A DNA stretch of 64,000 nt from Torymus aiolomorphi. Its lineage: Eukaryota; Arthropoda; Insecta; Hymenoptera; Torymidae. The stretch lies in the NCBI GenBank assembly GCA_036365515.1, contig CM070874.1, positions 21,402,709 to 21,466,708 on the forward strand. The letters are read 5' to 3'. Position numbers and translations under genes: made by a program. Shown here one piece after another: positions 31,995 to 44,111 of this stretch (position 1 is the first letter of the stretch; the number at the start of each line of letters is the position of its first letter). Under the pieces are notes generated by a model. That model searched no databases. It was given only the letters and a program-made list of their open reading frames with translations, and was not told the DNA's origin.

Positions 31995-34900
31995 TCAACC
32001 GTCAGGTTGATTAAGTCCACTTGGTACTGGCAAGACGGCGAGTTTGGTGATTGTCCGTGTAAGTTGAGTTGTTGCTGTTTTGAGTGTAACTACTCTGGTG
32101 ATGTTGTCAGTTCCAGGATGGAGCTGAGTAACTCTGGTGAGTGGCCACTTGGTTGATGGTGATAGTTCATCGGTGAGTAAAACAAATGAGCCGACTTGAA
32201 TCTCATATGATGGATGATGCCACTTACAGATGGATTGCAATCGACGAAGGTATTGGGTTGAACACTGCTGCCAGGACTGTTGGATCATCCGCTGAATGAG
32301 TTGCCATCTGGACAGCCTTGACTCATTACGATTGAGTAGAGTTGGTTCAGGCACTGAGTTGAGTGCCTTGCCGATGAGAAAGTGTCTTGGTGTGAGTGCG
32401 TTGACATCTTCTGGATTTTCACTGAGTGGTTCTAACGGCCTTGAGTTGAGTAATCCTTCAATTTGAGTGAGCAGTGTAGCTGAAGCCTCAAAGGTGAGCA
32501 GAGTGTCCCCAATGGTCCTACGTAAGTGAAATTTTATTGATTTCACAACGGCTTCCTATTTGCCTCCCATGTGAGGTGCAGCAGGTGGATTGAATATGCA
32601 TTGAGTGCCATCGTTCGCAATTGAGTTGTACATACTTGAGTTTTCCTGGTGAGCTTGTCTAAAGAGGGTCTTCAGCTCCCTATCTGCTCCAACGAAATTT
32701 TTTCCGCAGTCTGAGTAGAGGTGAGAGGGTCGTCCTCTCCTTGAGATGAATCTTCTGTAGGTCGCTAGAAATCCATCTGTTGAGTAGTCACTGACCAATT
32801 CGAGATGAACAGCTGAGGTTGAGAATCACACAAAAATACAAATCCAGCACTTGTATGTTTTGGATCCACGACCTTTACATGAGGTTATGGTGATTGGCTC
32901 TGCGTAGTCGATCCCAGTATGAGTGAAAGGTGATGATGGAGTAACCCTGGCCATGGGTAGTTGCCCCATGAGTTGCTGAGCCCGTTGAGCCCGATACCTT
33001 GCACAAGTCACTCATTTTAAAATATGTGACTTGACCGGTGCTCTACCTCCGATGATCCAAAATTTCTGACGAGTGTGTGTCAGGGTGAGTTGGGCGCCAC
33101 CGTGTAGAGTTGAGAGATGAGCATACCGAATGATCAGTGATGTGAGTTGACTGCTCCGTGGTAATATTGCTGGGTGTTTTGAGTCATGATCTAGTTGAGT
33201 TTTGTGAAGCCGACCTCCTACTCTAATAATTTCTAATGAGTCTATGTATGCAGTCAATCTGTTAAATACATGATTTCTTGGGACTTGAGAATTCCTTAGC
33301 ATCGTAAGTTCTGAATGGAAGTGAACTTGCTGAACTTCCTTGACCCAGAAGAGTTTCGCCGTGCTGATTATATCAGCAGTGAGTTTTGATTCATGATAAG
33401 TTTTGCCCTTAGCCTTGAATTGATCACATGCGAACATTACTCATCCAGTGATTCGTAGTAGTTGAGTGAGGGACGAATAATGATCGATGATGTTCCATGT
33501 TGATTTTGAGTTTGACTTGGCTGCGGTGAGTGTGAACTTAGCCCTCGCTTCTGGAAGGATGTTCTCTTCAATAAAGTTGGCTTGAGATGGCCAAGCTGAC
33601 TCGTCCTGGCAAAGCGAACTTGGTCCGTGCCACCATAACTGTTGAGCGCTAAGTTGAGATGTGAGTAGCCCACGAGAAGCACAATCCGCCGGATTTTCCG
33701 CTCCAGGGACATGTCTCCACTGTGCGGTTGGAATGAGTTCCTGTATGAGTGCAACTCTGCTTTCAACAAAATGCTTCCATCGTGAGCGGTGCGATCGAAT
33801 CCAAGTGAGTGCTACCTTTGCGTCAGTCCAGAGATGAGTCTGTGAAATTGGCAATCGTGAGTTATCCAAGACGTGTTTTGCCAACGTTGTGAGTAACACT
33901 GCCGCTCCTAGTTCTAATCGTGGAATTGAAAGTCGTTTGAGTGGTGCCACATTTGTTTTGGAGATGAGAAATGATGATGTTGAGTGAGATGTGAGTGTTG
34001 TGGTTTTTATGTAAAGAACTGCGGTCATCGCCTATTGTGAAGCATCCGAGAAGCCATGAAGTTCCACAACAGAGTTCTCCTGAATTCCTAACCACCTTGG
34101 CATTGCGATTGTGTCCAGATTTGTGAGATCTTCTCGGATGTGCAGCCATTGCTTCACAATTGAGTTTGGCAGTGATTCGTCCCAAGATTGCTTGTGAAGC
34201 CACAGTTCTTGCAGGAGGATTTTTGATGTGATTATGACCGGTGAGACTATTCCAATGGGATCGTAAAGTTGAGATACATTTAGAAAGTATGATCCGTTTC
34301 GTTATCATCTCCTGGTTGGGCGGCAGAGTCATTCTGAAAGTGAGTTTGTCCGAGTGTGGGAGTCACTTCATCCCAAGTATGTTTATAGCGCAATCATCTA
34401 GAGGTACAGCTTCTTCAGCTGGTGACTATATGAGAAATTCCTTGAGAAATTCTGATGAGTTGGAGTTCCATCTAGCTAATGGAAAACCGCCTGCCGTTCA
34501 TAGCGAGGTTAACTGCTTGGCCTTTTGCATGATGATTTCCTTTGTAGCAGCTCCACCGAAGATATCATCCACGTATCTTCCATAAACTAGTGAGTTCTTA
34601 GCCATCGGATACTTATCTCCTTCATCTTCCACCACCTGAAGAAGTGTCCTGATTGCTAAGTACGGAGCTGCTTGGGTTCCATATGAGATTGTTGTCAAAT
34701 GGAAGTGAGTGAGGTGACCCTTTTCATCTAACCACAAAATGCGTTGTAAGTTCCAATCTTGAGGATGAACGTTTATCTGACGATACATTTTAGTGATGTC
34801 CGTTGAGAAAATCAATGGATGAATTCGAATCCAAGTGAGAACATCCACAATGTTAGGTGAGAGATTCGGTCCAGTATGCATTATGTCGTCGAGTAAGTTT

Positions 34901-35828
34901 CCATTTGTGGTGAGTGCCGAACCGTTGAATACTGCTCTGAGTTTGGTCGTTAAGCTGTCTTCCTTTAATACTCCATGATGAGGAAGATAATAAGATGGTT
35001 TTAGCGAATATTTCCTGTTGAGGGATCTGTACCATGTGACCCAATTTGCAGTACTCTTCCATGAATGCAAAATACCTTTCCTTGTAGATGCTGTTTTGAT
35101 TGCATTTTGTGAGTATTCGGTTGAGACACGCTTGAGCTTTGCCGAATGAGCTTCCCAGAACGTCAGCTGATTTGGTGAGAGGTAACCTTACTTGATAGCG
35201 TCCATGAGTATCTCTGGTATGAGTTTCAACAAAGTGCTGTTCAGATAATGCCTCTTCTTTGCTGAGTTTTGTTATAGGTGTCGAAGGTAGCTCTTTTTGA
35301 ACCCAAAACCGTGTGAGTAAACTCTGCAGTTCTTCAGAGTTGAGTGCAACCATTGTATGATGTACTGTTTTGTGTTAAACAGCTGAGTTGTATGGACTAA
35401 TTATAAGCCAGTCGAAGATCGATAATTGTGCAACTGGTTCAGTCACATTCTTTTTGAAGAGTTTTGGCTTAACCATTTGGCCATAATAATCAGCACCGAG
35501 AACATCCACAGGTTGAGGTTTCCAAAAGGTAGGATCTGCCAAGCGTAATTTCTGTGTATGGTTTGACATGAGCTGCTCACATTTCTCTGATGGCAGAGTT
35601 GATAAGACTTGGCGTATAATTTGAGCAGTAATCCTAACCTTGAAATTTTTGTGGATAGGACATAAGTCTATTTGAACCTTTCCGAATGTGCGAGTTGAGT
35701 GCGTGCCTCCAATTCCATGAATTGGTATAGATGAGTGTTGCCGTTTATGTTCGAATAGATCAACCGTATTCTTGGAGATGAATAAGACTTCAGAGTCTGT
35801 GTCTATGAGTATTCTGAGTCTATGATTC
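31995..35828 (-). pseudogene. BEL/Pao polyprotein remnant (protease-RT-RNase H-integrase)
   Basis: Minus-strand order is as follows. Protease near 35780-35820 reads LIDTDSEVLFIS, where the catalytic D-T/S-G has become D-T-D. RT occupies about 34300-35350 (LRAVFNGSA, FSTDITKMYRQI, catalytic YVDDIFGG). RNase H occupies about 33450-34000 (LWTDAKVALTWIRSH, PGAENPADCASRG). Integrase occupies 33437-32000, with a zinc-binding H..H..C..C start, GIDYAEP, YSDCGKNFVG, and GGK then a stop where Trp is expected before the catalytic Glu. Frameshifts or stops lie near 35370, 35080, 34500, 34030, 33440, 33011, 32830 and 32553. gag is missing and the 5' end is truncated at 35828. Pol ends beside the LTR at 31982. 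Confidence 0.85.
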
Positions 35829-36724
35829 GATCATATCTTTAGAACCGTCCTAAATTTTTTTGTAAAATCGATTGTGCTTATAGATTTTGACATACAAATT
35901 TAAAATCCAATGATTAAGGGAAGCCACGAAATATTTATTTCTCGGAAAAATCGATTAAAGTTGAAAAATCGTGTTTTTCGTAGTGAAAAGACGAATATTA
36001 CTTTTACAAAATGTAATAAATCATGAGAAAGCTTTCAAAACAACTGAAAATATTATAGAAAATATTATTTTCGAGTAAAATAACGCAAAAAGATTTATAA
36101 CGTAACCTATTACTAGCTTTTCTGGCTGTAAAATAAGATGCTCATTACTTAGTAATGATTAATTGCGTGTTTCATATAAGCAAGATATAGATTCTGTAAA
36201 ATTCAATAAGAAAATGATTTTGTTACATTAAATGTTTTTGAATATTGAATTTACGTTGATTAATTAATATAAAAATGAGGAAAATATCAAAGAAAAATTT
36301 TTAAGGCCGGAAAATTCATGGAAAAGTGGATGTTTCTAACTTTCAAACTAGGAAGCTTATTTCTTTCTCATACTTAACGGTGCCTTTTTTAAATAAATAT
36401 CGGATTTATTTAATAAATATTTTTATTTTATTTCTATCACTTTAAGTTTTCGCCATATCCTAACCTAAAAGTCGAAAAACACGTTCTTCACACATATTTG
36501 AGACTGTGTAAGATAATAAGGTAACGATATTTGATAAAACTATATTAAGCATCTTTAAGTATTAGTAAGAATTTAGAATTGTTCAGCTATCTTTTTTTTC
36601 CGAGATATGATAATTTCAAATTAGCGTTTCATCAAAATATGGACACAGGTGCAGTGTACGTATAAATGGCGAAGAAAAGCTTTTTAAGCAAATATTGTTT
36701 ATATCAACAACATTTTCATTCCTA
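35829..36724. other. No gene recognised
   Basis: AT-rich sequence without a recognisable ORF; begins at the abrupt end of the BEL protease (Asp-Thr region), so a breakpoint lies at about 35828. Confidence 0.4.
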
Positions 36725-37690
36725 TAAACCATACTCACTATTCCTATAAAGCTATAACTAACCCATCATAGAATGGAAAATCTCTAACAAACCCCAAAAC
36801 CACAAACTCCGAAGACAATCTCAAAACCTACATACCTACGTACCATAGTCCCACAAACCCCAATCCCAAACTCGCAAATCACTAATACAAATTTCTAACT
36901 CACAAACTCTAAATTCACTACACTAACCTCAATCGCAAATACACTGATCTGAAACTCACGAACGCAAAATCCAAGTTCTATAAAGGTAGAAGTACATAAG
37001 GTTGTAAGTTTAAGGCTTGTGGGTTTGTAGATTTTGCGTCTGCAGTTCTGTGGATTTCTCCAAATCTTGAAACACACATACTCTAAGCCCACAAATCCCA
37101 AACCCACAAAATCCACAAAACCCTAACCCAAATAGCAAAAGCCCAAAAACTCACATGACCCAAACCAATAAACACCAAATCCCAAATATGCTAATGTCAC
37201 AAACGCCTAATCCCCATTTATACACGTAAAAGTACACGTACATGTTGTGAATTTGGAGAGATGTGGGTTTGTAAGTTTTGAGTTTGTAGGCCTGTATGTT
37301 TCTCCCAACCTTAAAACACACACACCCACAAAATTATAAGCCCACAGACGCCAAACCCACAAAATCCTAACCTACAATCTCAAAACCCATACACCCAAAC
37401 TCAGAAACATCAAATCCGGATAACTTAAGCCCCTAACTCACATAACCCAAACACACAAATCCCAAGCCCTAATCACATGAACCCCTAACCCCAAACCTAC
37501 CAATCTGAAACGCACAAACGCCAATTCACGTTTATACAGATAGAACTAGATGTAAAATTGTAAGTTTTGGGTCCGTGGATTTAAGGTTTGTGAGTTTTGA
37601 ACTTCTGGGTTTGAGGTTTCTAGTCTTGGGGTATGTGGATTTTGAGTTCATAGGTTTGAGGGTTTGAGGTTTGCGGTTTTCTCCCAACCT
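36725..37690. repeat. Degenerate CCCAAACCCACAAA-type low-complexity region with strand switches
   Basis: The plus strand is almost G-free and made of words like ACAAACCCCAAA, AACCCACAAAATCC and CCCTAACC. At about 36990-37070, 37240-37310 and 37545-37690 the composition flips to the complementary GGGTTTGTGGGTTT style. No fixed period could be read. Not coding. Confidence 0.7.
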
Positions 37691-38159
37691 CAGCTTATTA
37701 TAATTAATTATATATAGTCTATAGTAGTCAATAATAAAAAAAATTAATCGAAATATTAAATATTTTAGCAATTGTTAATGTATTGAATTTAGTGAAATAG
37801 TAAGGTGCATTTACAAAGTTCTTTTTTTCCTGAAAGTCTATTAAACTTGAATAATTATATTTTTAATTTTATAAAACTATTGGCTTATTGGATACAAATA
37901 TAGAATACTTTTATTGAACTTAGTCTACTTTTATTCTCAAAAAAGTTTACGCAAGAAAAAATTGTAAGTTTATAAAAAAGTTAAAGATTAAAAGGTAGTC
38001 GTCAGTTTTATTATAATATTACGTTTTCTTATTATTTACAACTATGTATTGTTTCGGAACAGCCAGTTAATAATAAATTATACATTTTTTTAACATTGAC
38101 TAATAACACAGACCCAGAAAAAAAAGTATCCTTCGCGGTAGACTAAACCACGTGAACTT
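37691..38159. other. No gene recognised
   Basis: AT-rich spacer; short frames only. Confidence 0.4.
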
Positions 38160-38600
38160 TCATTTTTGGGCTCACTGAATCCGAATCTGAGATTCGTTTG
38201 ACCAGGTCAGGTCAGGGTCAAGGTCAGACCAAGGTCAAATCCAGAAAATCCATTGCAAATAAAGTAAACCAGCATATTTATATGTTTTTGGGCCCGCTGA
38301 ATCCGAATCTCGCGTCAGAATCATCAGATTGGCTCAAGTTTTTTTTGGAAATCAGCAAAAATACTGAAAAATTCAGGTATTTCGTGTACTAGACTATATG
38401 ATTATTTTAAAATACAAAATTCTTATGCGCCGCATATCACAGCACATAACCTACATGATTTTGGACCCGCTGAATCCGAATCTCGTATCGAAATCATCAG
38501 ATTGGCTAAATCTTTTTCAGAATTCAGCAGAAATGCTGAAAAATTCAGGTATTTCGTATAGTAAACTATATGATTTCCTTAAAATAATCCCAAGTCAGCA
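38160..38600. repeat. Tandem repeat, two to three copies of a ~175-bp unit
   Basis: CGCTGAATCCGAATCTCG recurs at about 38292 and 38467, with a diverged start at about 38171 (CACTGAATCCGAATCTGA). Each is followed by ATCATCAGATTGGCT, TCAGCARAAATRCTGAAAAA and TTCAGGTATTTCGT. The first unit follows GGTCAAGGTCAGACCAAGG, a GGTCA-rich patch. Confidence 0.75.
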
Positions 38601-38639
38601 ACTCCAAACTCGTAAATCCCAAGTTCACACCATTGTTAT

Positions 38640-38779
38640 ATGATTTAGATTTTGGACTTCGGCATGCATTTTTATATTTACAACGACATTCGTTTTCGCA
38701 TCTCTTTGAATTCAAAGGATCGCCTTAGCGGATTTCTTTCACGTTTCTTTTGTTTTTGAACAACCTCTCTTTTCAGACA
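38640..38779. other. End of the decayed repeat-protein region (3' side), no separate gene
   Basis: Minus-strand translation continues weakly as KREVVQKQKKRERNPLRRSF toward 38690, matching the C-terminal basic tail of the pseudogene at 38780-39690. Confidence 0.45.
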
Positions 38780-39690
38780 CTGAAAAAAATCGGCCATCAT
38801 GTTCACGTTCCATCTCCCTTGGTATCGTCTTTACATTTCTTTTATATCTTAATGAAATCGTTCACCTTCTTCTTCACTGAAATCGCCTAGATTAGTTGGA
38901 AAGTAATCTAAATGTGAATAAAGAAAATGCAACTTCAGATTCATTAAACCGCCTAATTTTTCGTAGCTTTTAACCAATTTTCCTACTACAACTTTGTAAT
39001 TTTGACTTTGTTGCTGCCTAAGAAGTTTTCAACAACTTCTTTAAAACTAACCCAAGCTGATTTTTGGTTCTTAGTCATTGTGTTAACAAAGTTCTCATCT
39101 TTTAGCAAAGTGCGTATTTGAGGTTCATCAAAAATTCCTTCTTTTAATTTAGCATCTGATATTTTAAGAAATTTGTGCCGTATATATTGGAAACGTATTC
39201 CGTCTTTGTCTAATGCTTTTACAAACTGCTTCATTCAACCAAGTTTAATGTGAAGAGGCGGAAGGAGAACTTGTAGGTTATACTAATGGCTCGTGCAAAA
39301 TGTTTTCAGAACCGGGTTCTAATTCTCTTCTCTCTTGTCATTCCTTTTTTTATAGTGGTTGTCTCTGTCTCTACTATCCCATAGGTACATAAAAGAACTA
39401 TACCTTGGGTAACTTGATTGTTGGCCTAATATTATAGATATAATTTTAAGGTCACCACAAATTTTCCAGTAATGTTATGTATATTTTATTTTATCTAGAA
39501 CCATCTTCATATTCGAAGATTCTTCTTTCAAAGTAACTGAGTGAGTAATAGGTTCTGGTGCAAACTTGTTCGAATTATGAAGCAAGACAACCTTCAAACT
39601 TCGAATGGAAGAATCTATGAATAACCTCCAATCTTCATCTTTGTAACAATTCGGTTTTAGTGCATTCATCAATCCTTTTAAGTCTGCAGA
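38780..39690 (-). pseudogene. Remnant of an insect-wide repeat-associated protein of unknown function
   Basis: Minus-strand blocks in changing frames: ADLKGLMNALKPNCYKDED, WRLFIDSSIRSLKVVLLHN, THSVTLKEESSNMKMVLDKI, HYWKICGDLKIISIILGQQS, YLWDSRDRDNHYKKR, VLLPPLHIKLG, MKQFVKALDKDG, KEGIFDEPQIRTLL, SWVSFKEVVENFLG, LMNLKLHFLYSHLDYFPTNL, GDFSEEEGERFH, RRYQGRWNVNMMADF. I remember this series from many arthropod genomes as multicopy 'uncharacterized' proteins, probably mobile-element encoded. Several frameshifts and stops (for example Gln to stop after GERFH) make it dead. It joins the Helitron helicase start abruptly at about 39690-39700. Confidence 0.7.
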
Positions 39691-39694
39691 ATAT

Positions 39695-42600
39695 ACTAAG
39701 TTTTCTTCTTAAGAATTGAATGAAATTGAAAATATCATTTTGTTCATTATTTAATTGATTTTTATGTTCTTGAAATAACTGTTTGTGTTTATCAATTATT
39801 ATTTGTTTTTCATGAGTCGATAGTTCATAAGTCAAATCATTAAAAGTTGGTAATCCGAATTCAGAGCATGACAAATTTTCACCTTTTAAAATTTCATCAA
39901 TTTCTCTTAATGCTTGATGCTCTTGATTATTTTTGAAATCTTCACAAAAATATTTTTTGAAAGATTCCCAAAGTTCACAAGCAAAAGAAATATTATCATT
40001 AATAAGAAACCAAGCAAAAAATTTTCTAAATTCTTTTGGCATCATAATGGAACTTGCTTCTTCAAAAATATTGAAAATTTCCTTATCATTTTTTACTAAT
40101 CCCATTGCAATTGCTGTTTCTTTAAAAGTTTTGTAGGATACATTTTCGAAATTTTTTAAATCTGCAAAACATATTGCTCCTTTTACACGATTTAATATCA
40201 ACTTTAAATGGAATCGTTCTATATCCTTAGGACTGACACTATTCATTCTACCAATAGATTTTGAAAATATTTTTCTTTTTTGCCATACTTTTTTTGATGA
40301 ATTGAATACATTTTCGAAATTTTTTAAATCTGCAAAACATATTGCTCCTTTTAGACGATTTAATATCAACTTTAAATGGAATCGCTCTATATCCTTAGGA
40401 CTGACACTATTCATTTTACCAATAGATTTTTAAAATATTTTTCTTTTTTGCCATACTTTTTTTGATGCATTGAATAAATAATACTTTGGTATATTAGAAT
40501 ATTTAATTTTTCTCGCTTCTTCATCTTCTAAATTTAATTGAAACCACGCCGTTAGAGTTGTATTATTATTTTTACATAAAACTTTATCTTTTTTATTTTC
40601 TTCAAAATATATATACTGTTGATTTTCCGTGTGAACAGCTAAACGAACAATTGTGTGTAACCTTCCTGACAATGGTAATTCTTCTATCCTCCATGCTGCT
40701 TCTATGGGACTAACATATCTCCCATTAAGATAATCAGTTATTTCATCATATATTTCACATTGATCTGTACCAGAATTTTTTTTCGATACACTTACATATG
40801 CTTTGCCAAAATCTTTATGAATATATTTATAAAGATATTTGATAGACATGACCGAATAAGATATTTCGCAATTTATATGACATTGATATTTTTTCAAAAG
40901 TATAGAATTGTAAGGAACTACCATTGAACTATCTACTTTCACTATTTCACCATTTACTTTTGAATTGTACGTATAACTATTTAAATTATTTCTTCGTTTA
41001 TATTGGGGAAAACCATTTTTTTCAAAATGTGTAAAATCACTGAATTCTTTTGGATAGTTTTTCGAACAAACATCTTTCTCCTTGTTATAACAAAGGGAAT
41101 TTTCAGTATGGGGACCATGCAACATGTGTTTGATAACTAATGCTTGTAATTCTTTATCATCATTTGGAATTTCAGCACTTATATATTTATCAATGTCTTG
41201 TGGATTCAATAATTTGTTTTTATAATTTAAGACAAATAATAAATGGGCATGAGGTAATCCTCTTTTTTGAAATTCAATTGTGTAAATGTATGCCAGTATT
41301 TTGCCAAAAATATTTCCATTTAAAATATCTGCTAAAATTGCTCGTAATTTGGTATTAAATAATTTTGCTGTTATATTAGGAATATCATTACATGTGGTTC
41401 CTTGAGGGAAGTTTGAAAGTACTCCCTTAAGTTCCGGCCAATTTGGATTACACGTTACAGTAACAAATAAATCAGGTCTTCCAACAGCTCTATTCATAGC
41501 CATTGCATCTTGATATAATTGATGCATATGTCTAGGACTGCCAATATGAGTTGATGGTAAAATAAAAAGATGTCCTAAACGCTCTTTGTTCTCGAAATTT
41601 TTTTATTTATTTGAAGCATTTTTTCCAACATGATCTAATAACCCTTGATAACATGCAACTCTTAATTTTCCTTGATTTTGTCTAAAATAATCCAGTCTTG
41701 TACTTTCTATGACTATATATGCATGTATTATGTATTGTTGAGTCAATCGTCCACTATATAAAATTGGATTGAAAATTGGTCCTGGCCGATAAGCAATTCG
41801 GTTTGAATAATATTGCAAAGCAGTCAATCTTTTATTACTTTCTGAATTTTGATTTAAATCGGGATTCCACCCTAAGTCTCCTGAAGGAAATAAAATATGA
41901 AATACCATGGGATCCAAATGATGAGATAACTTATGTATAAAAATCTGTGATGGACTGTTATCCGGATTTCTTGGATAAATACACAAATCAAAAGATGACA
42001 GAATTTCTCCTTCTCGTGAAATAATTAAAGCGGCACATTCCGCAGTTTTTGGTTCATTATAAACATTTTGGTTCAATTTTAAATTTCGAACAAAATATAA
42101 CTTGTATTGAGGAATTTGAGTATGTTTTGATAATTCATATAAATGCTTGTATTTTTTTGCATATGGGTTGTCATTTAATATTCTATTTAATATTGTGAAA
42201 TGTTCTTCTAATAATGCTTTATTATTTTTCAATCTTAACTGATTTGCTATATATTCATCATAAATGTAAATTTAACCATTTTGAGGATGTTGATTAGGTT
42301 TAACGATAACTGATTTTGGAGATGTATGACAAACTTGGCTTTGGATTTTCAAATTATAAACTCCTTTATTCTTATTGTTGATTACTGTAGCATTGAAACT
42401 CGCAAATGAGTATTTATTATTGTAATAACGGATTAGATCTTTAAATTTTTTGTCATACAGAAGTTCTTTCAAATCTTCGTTATACTCCGATAAAGGAGGT
42501 AAAATAATTTTTCCGTTATGACAACAACTTTTTTTTGAAAATTCTGTTTCCCAAAAAACTGCAGAACAATTAGAGCATACGTAATCCATATTTCCTGAAT

Positions 42601-42985
42601 CTACATAATTTAAGTTTGGAGGGCACATTTTTCTAATTTTTTGTATCTTTCTTCTCTTATAAATTCGTTTTCAAGATATATTACTTGCAATATCAAGCTT
42701 ACGTTTCTTAGGCAACCGTTTTTCATTCATATTGCTTACAACATTTATACAACTTTTCTTATTCACTCGTCCTTCATTTATGTTGACAATCCGATCGTTT
42801 TGTTTTTTATTTTTCACTCTTCCTTCATTCATATTAATGACTCTATCCTTTTTTCTCTTGTTTTCCACTCTTCCTTCACTCATGTTCGTAACACTATCTT
42901 TTTCTCTCTTATTTTCCACTCTTCCTTCATTCATGTTCGTGATTCGATCTTTTTCCCTCTTATTTTCCATCCTTCCTTCACTCAT
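39695..42985 (-). mobile_element. Helitron, helicase-truncated
   Basis: Minus-strand RepHel remnant running from a repetitive N-terminus through a zinc-finger-like region and the HUH nuclease to the very start of the helicase, where it stops at the junction with the pseudogene at 38780-39690. Helitron termini (5'-TC, 3'-hairpin-CTRR) were not located. Confidence 0.8.
39695..42985 (-). pseudogene. Helitron RepHel protein, broken into several frames
   Basis: In order: a 17-residue repeat (42671-42985); CSNCSAVFWE and KSCCH metal-binding motifs (42272-42628); a conserved N-terminal region with HLDPMVFHILFPSGDLGW (41603-42232); then SPRHMHQLYQDAMAMNRAVG, RPDLFVTVTCNPNWPEL, the HUH motif RGLPHAHLLFVL and the Tyr-containing YLYKYIHKDFGKAYVSV (40430-41527); finally the linker (39695-40414) and LNNEQNDIFNFI, the start of the PIF1 helicase. 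HUH nuclease and Tyr nick the DNA strand for rolling-circle-like transposition. There are in-frame stops at 42669-42671 and 42272, a break near 41600, and a 168-bp internal duplication near 40306. The helicase, about half of the intact protein, is absent. Confidence 0.85.
40138..40473. repeat. 168-bp tandem duplication inside the Helitron coding region
   Basis: 40138-40305 and 40306-40473 are near-identical; TACATTTTCGAAATTTTTTA and CCTTAGGACTGACACTATTC occur in both. The duplicated peptide reads MNSVSPKDIERFHLKLILN. It arose after insertion because differences are few. Confidence 0.85.
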
Positions 42986-42990
42986 GTTCG
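42671..42990 (-). repeat. 51-bp coding minisatellite (17-residue repeat) at the Helitron N-terminus
   Basis: About five to six units of MSEGRVENKREKDRVTN on the minus strand, each 51 bp, with substitutions but no frame loss. The repeat is very basic and acidic, so disordered or coiled. A stop at the end separates it from the CCHC-like part in the same frame. Confidence 0.8.
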
Positions 42991-43079
42991 TAACTCTATC
43001 TTTTTCCCTCTTATTCTGCAGCGTTTCCCTAATAGCACAAAATATTTCGAAAGATTTAAAATGTTTCGTAAGATTTTTA

Positions 43080-44107
43080 AAATATTTCTGAGACGTCGTA
43101 GGAATATTTATTTTTAATCATATTGAAATATTCTATTAATATATTTTAATAAGATGTTTAAAAGATTTTGTAAGATACATTTTATTGAAAATAATTCAAA
43201 ATATTGCAGATATATTATTTAAAAATATATTAATAAGAGATTCAAAAATATTTCGTAGAAATATTCTAAAATATTTTCAAATGATTTCGATAATATATTT
43301 TTATGACAACCAAATTAAATTATTTTAAAAAAGATTGTGAAATATTTTAAAAAGGTATTTTTAAAATATTTTAGATATATATTTTAAAATCTTTTTAAAT
43401 TACTTGAAAAATATATAATTTATAGAGACGAAAAAAAATAATTTTTATTAAATGTTTTAAAATATTTTTAAAATTATTATTTTACATATTTCGCCATTAT
43501 ATTTTAAAATCCTTCTAAATTATTTCAAAAATATATATTATCAAGATAAAAAAAAATATTTTAGTTAGATATTTTGAAACATTTTTAAAAGATCCATATC
43601 AAACATTTTAATGATATATTTTAAAATCTTTTTAAAATATTTGAAAAATATGCACGTTCGAAAAATAAGTTCAAATAAAATATTTCAAAACCATTTTGAA
43701 AGCCTTATTTATAATATTTCAACAATATAATACAAAATATTTGTAAATTATTTGAAAAAGATATAGTTTGTAGAGACGAAAAAAAAAATTTTATTAAATG
43801 TTTTAAAACATTTTTAAAACTATTATTTTACATATTTCACCATTATATTTTAAGATCATTCTAAATTATTTTAAAAATATATATTATCAAGATAAACAAA
43901 AATATTTCATTTAGCTATTTTAAAACATTTTTAAAAGATCCGTATCAAACATTTTAATGATATATTTTAAAATCTTTTTAAAATGTTTGAAAAATATGCA
44001 CGTTCGAAAAATAAGTTCAAATAACATATTTCAAAACTTTTTGAAATCCTTATTTATATTATTTCAACACTATATTTCAAAATCTTTTAAAATTATTTAC
44101 AAAATAT
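43080..44107. repeat. AT-rich tandem repeat with ~343-bp higher-order period
   Basis: Words such as TATTTTAAAATCTTTTTAAA and TTTCAAAAATATAT recur at ~85-bp intervals. A larger period is clear: GAGACGAAAAAAAATAAT (43426) to AATATGCACGTTCGAAAAATA (43648) recurs at 43769-43997. Continues after the solo LTR (45516-45665). Non-coding. Confidence 0.75.
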
Positions 44108-44111
44108 ATGT

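Noticed and set aside
42641..43117. Hydrophobic plus-strand ORFs resembling membrane proteins
   Set aside because: Complement of the charged 51-bp coding repeat of the Helitron; strand shadow.
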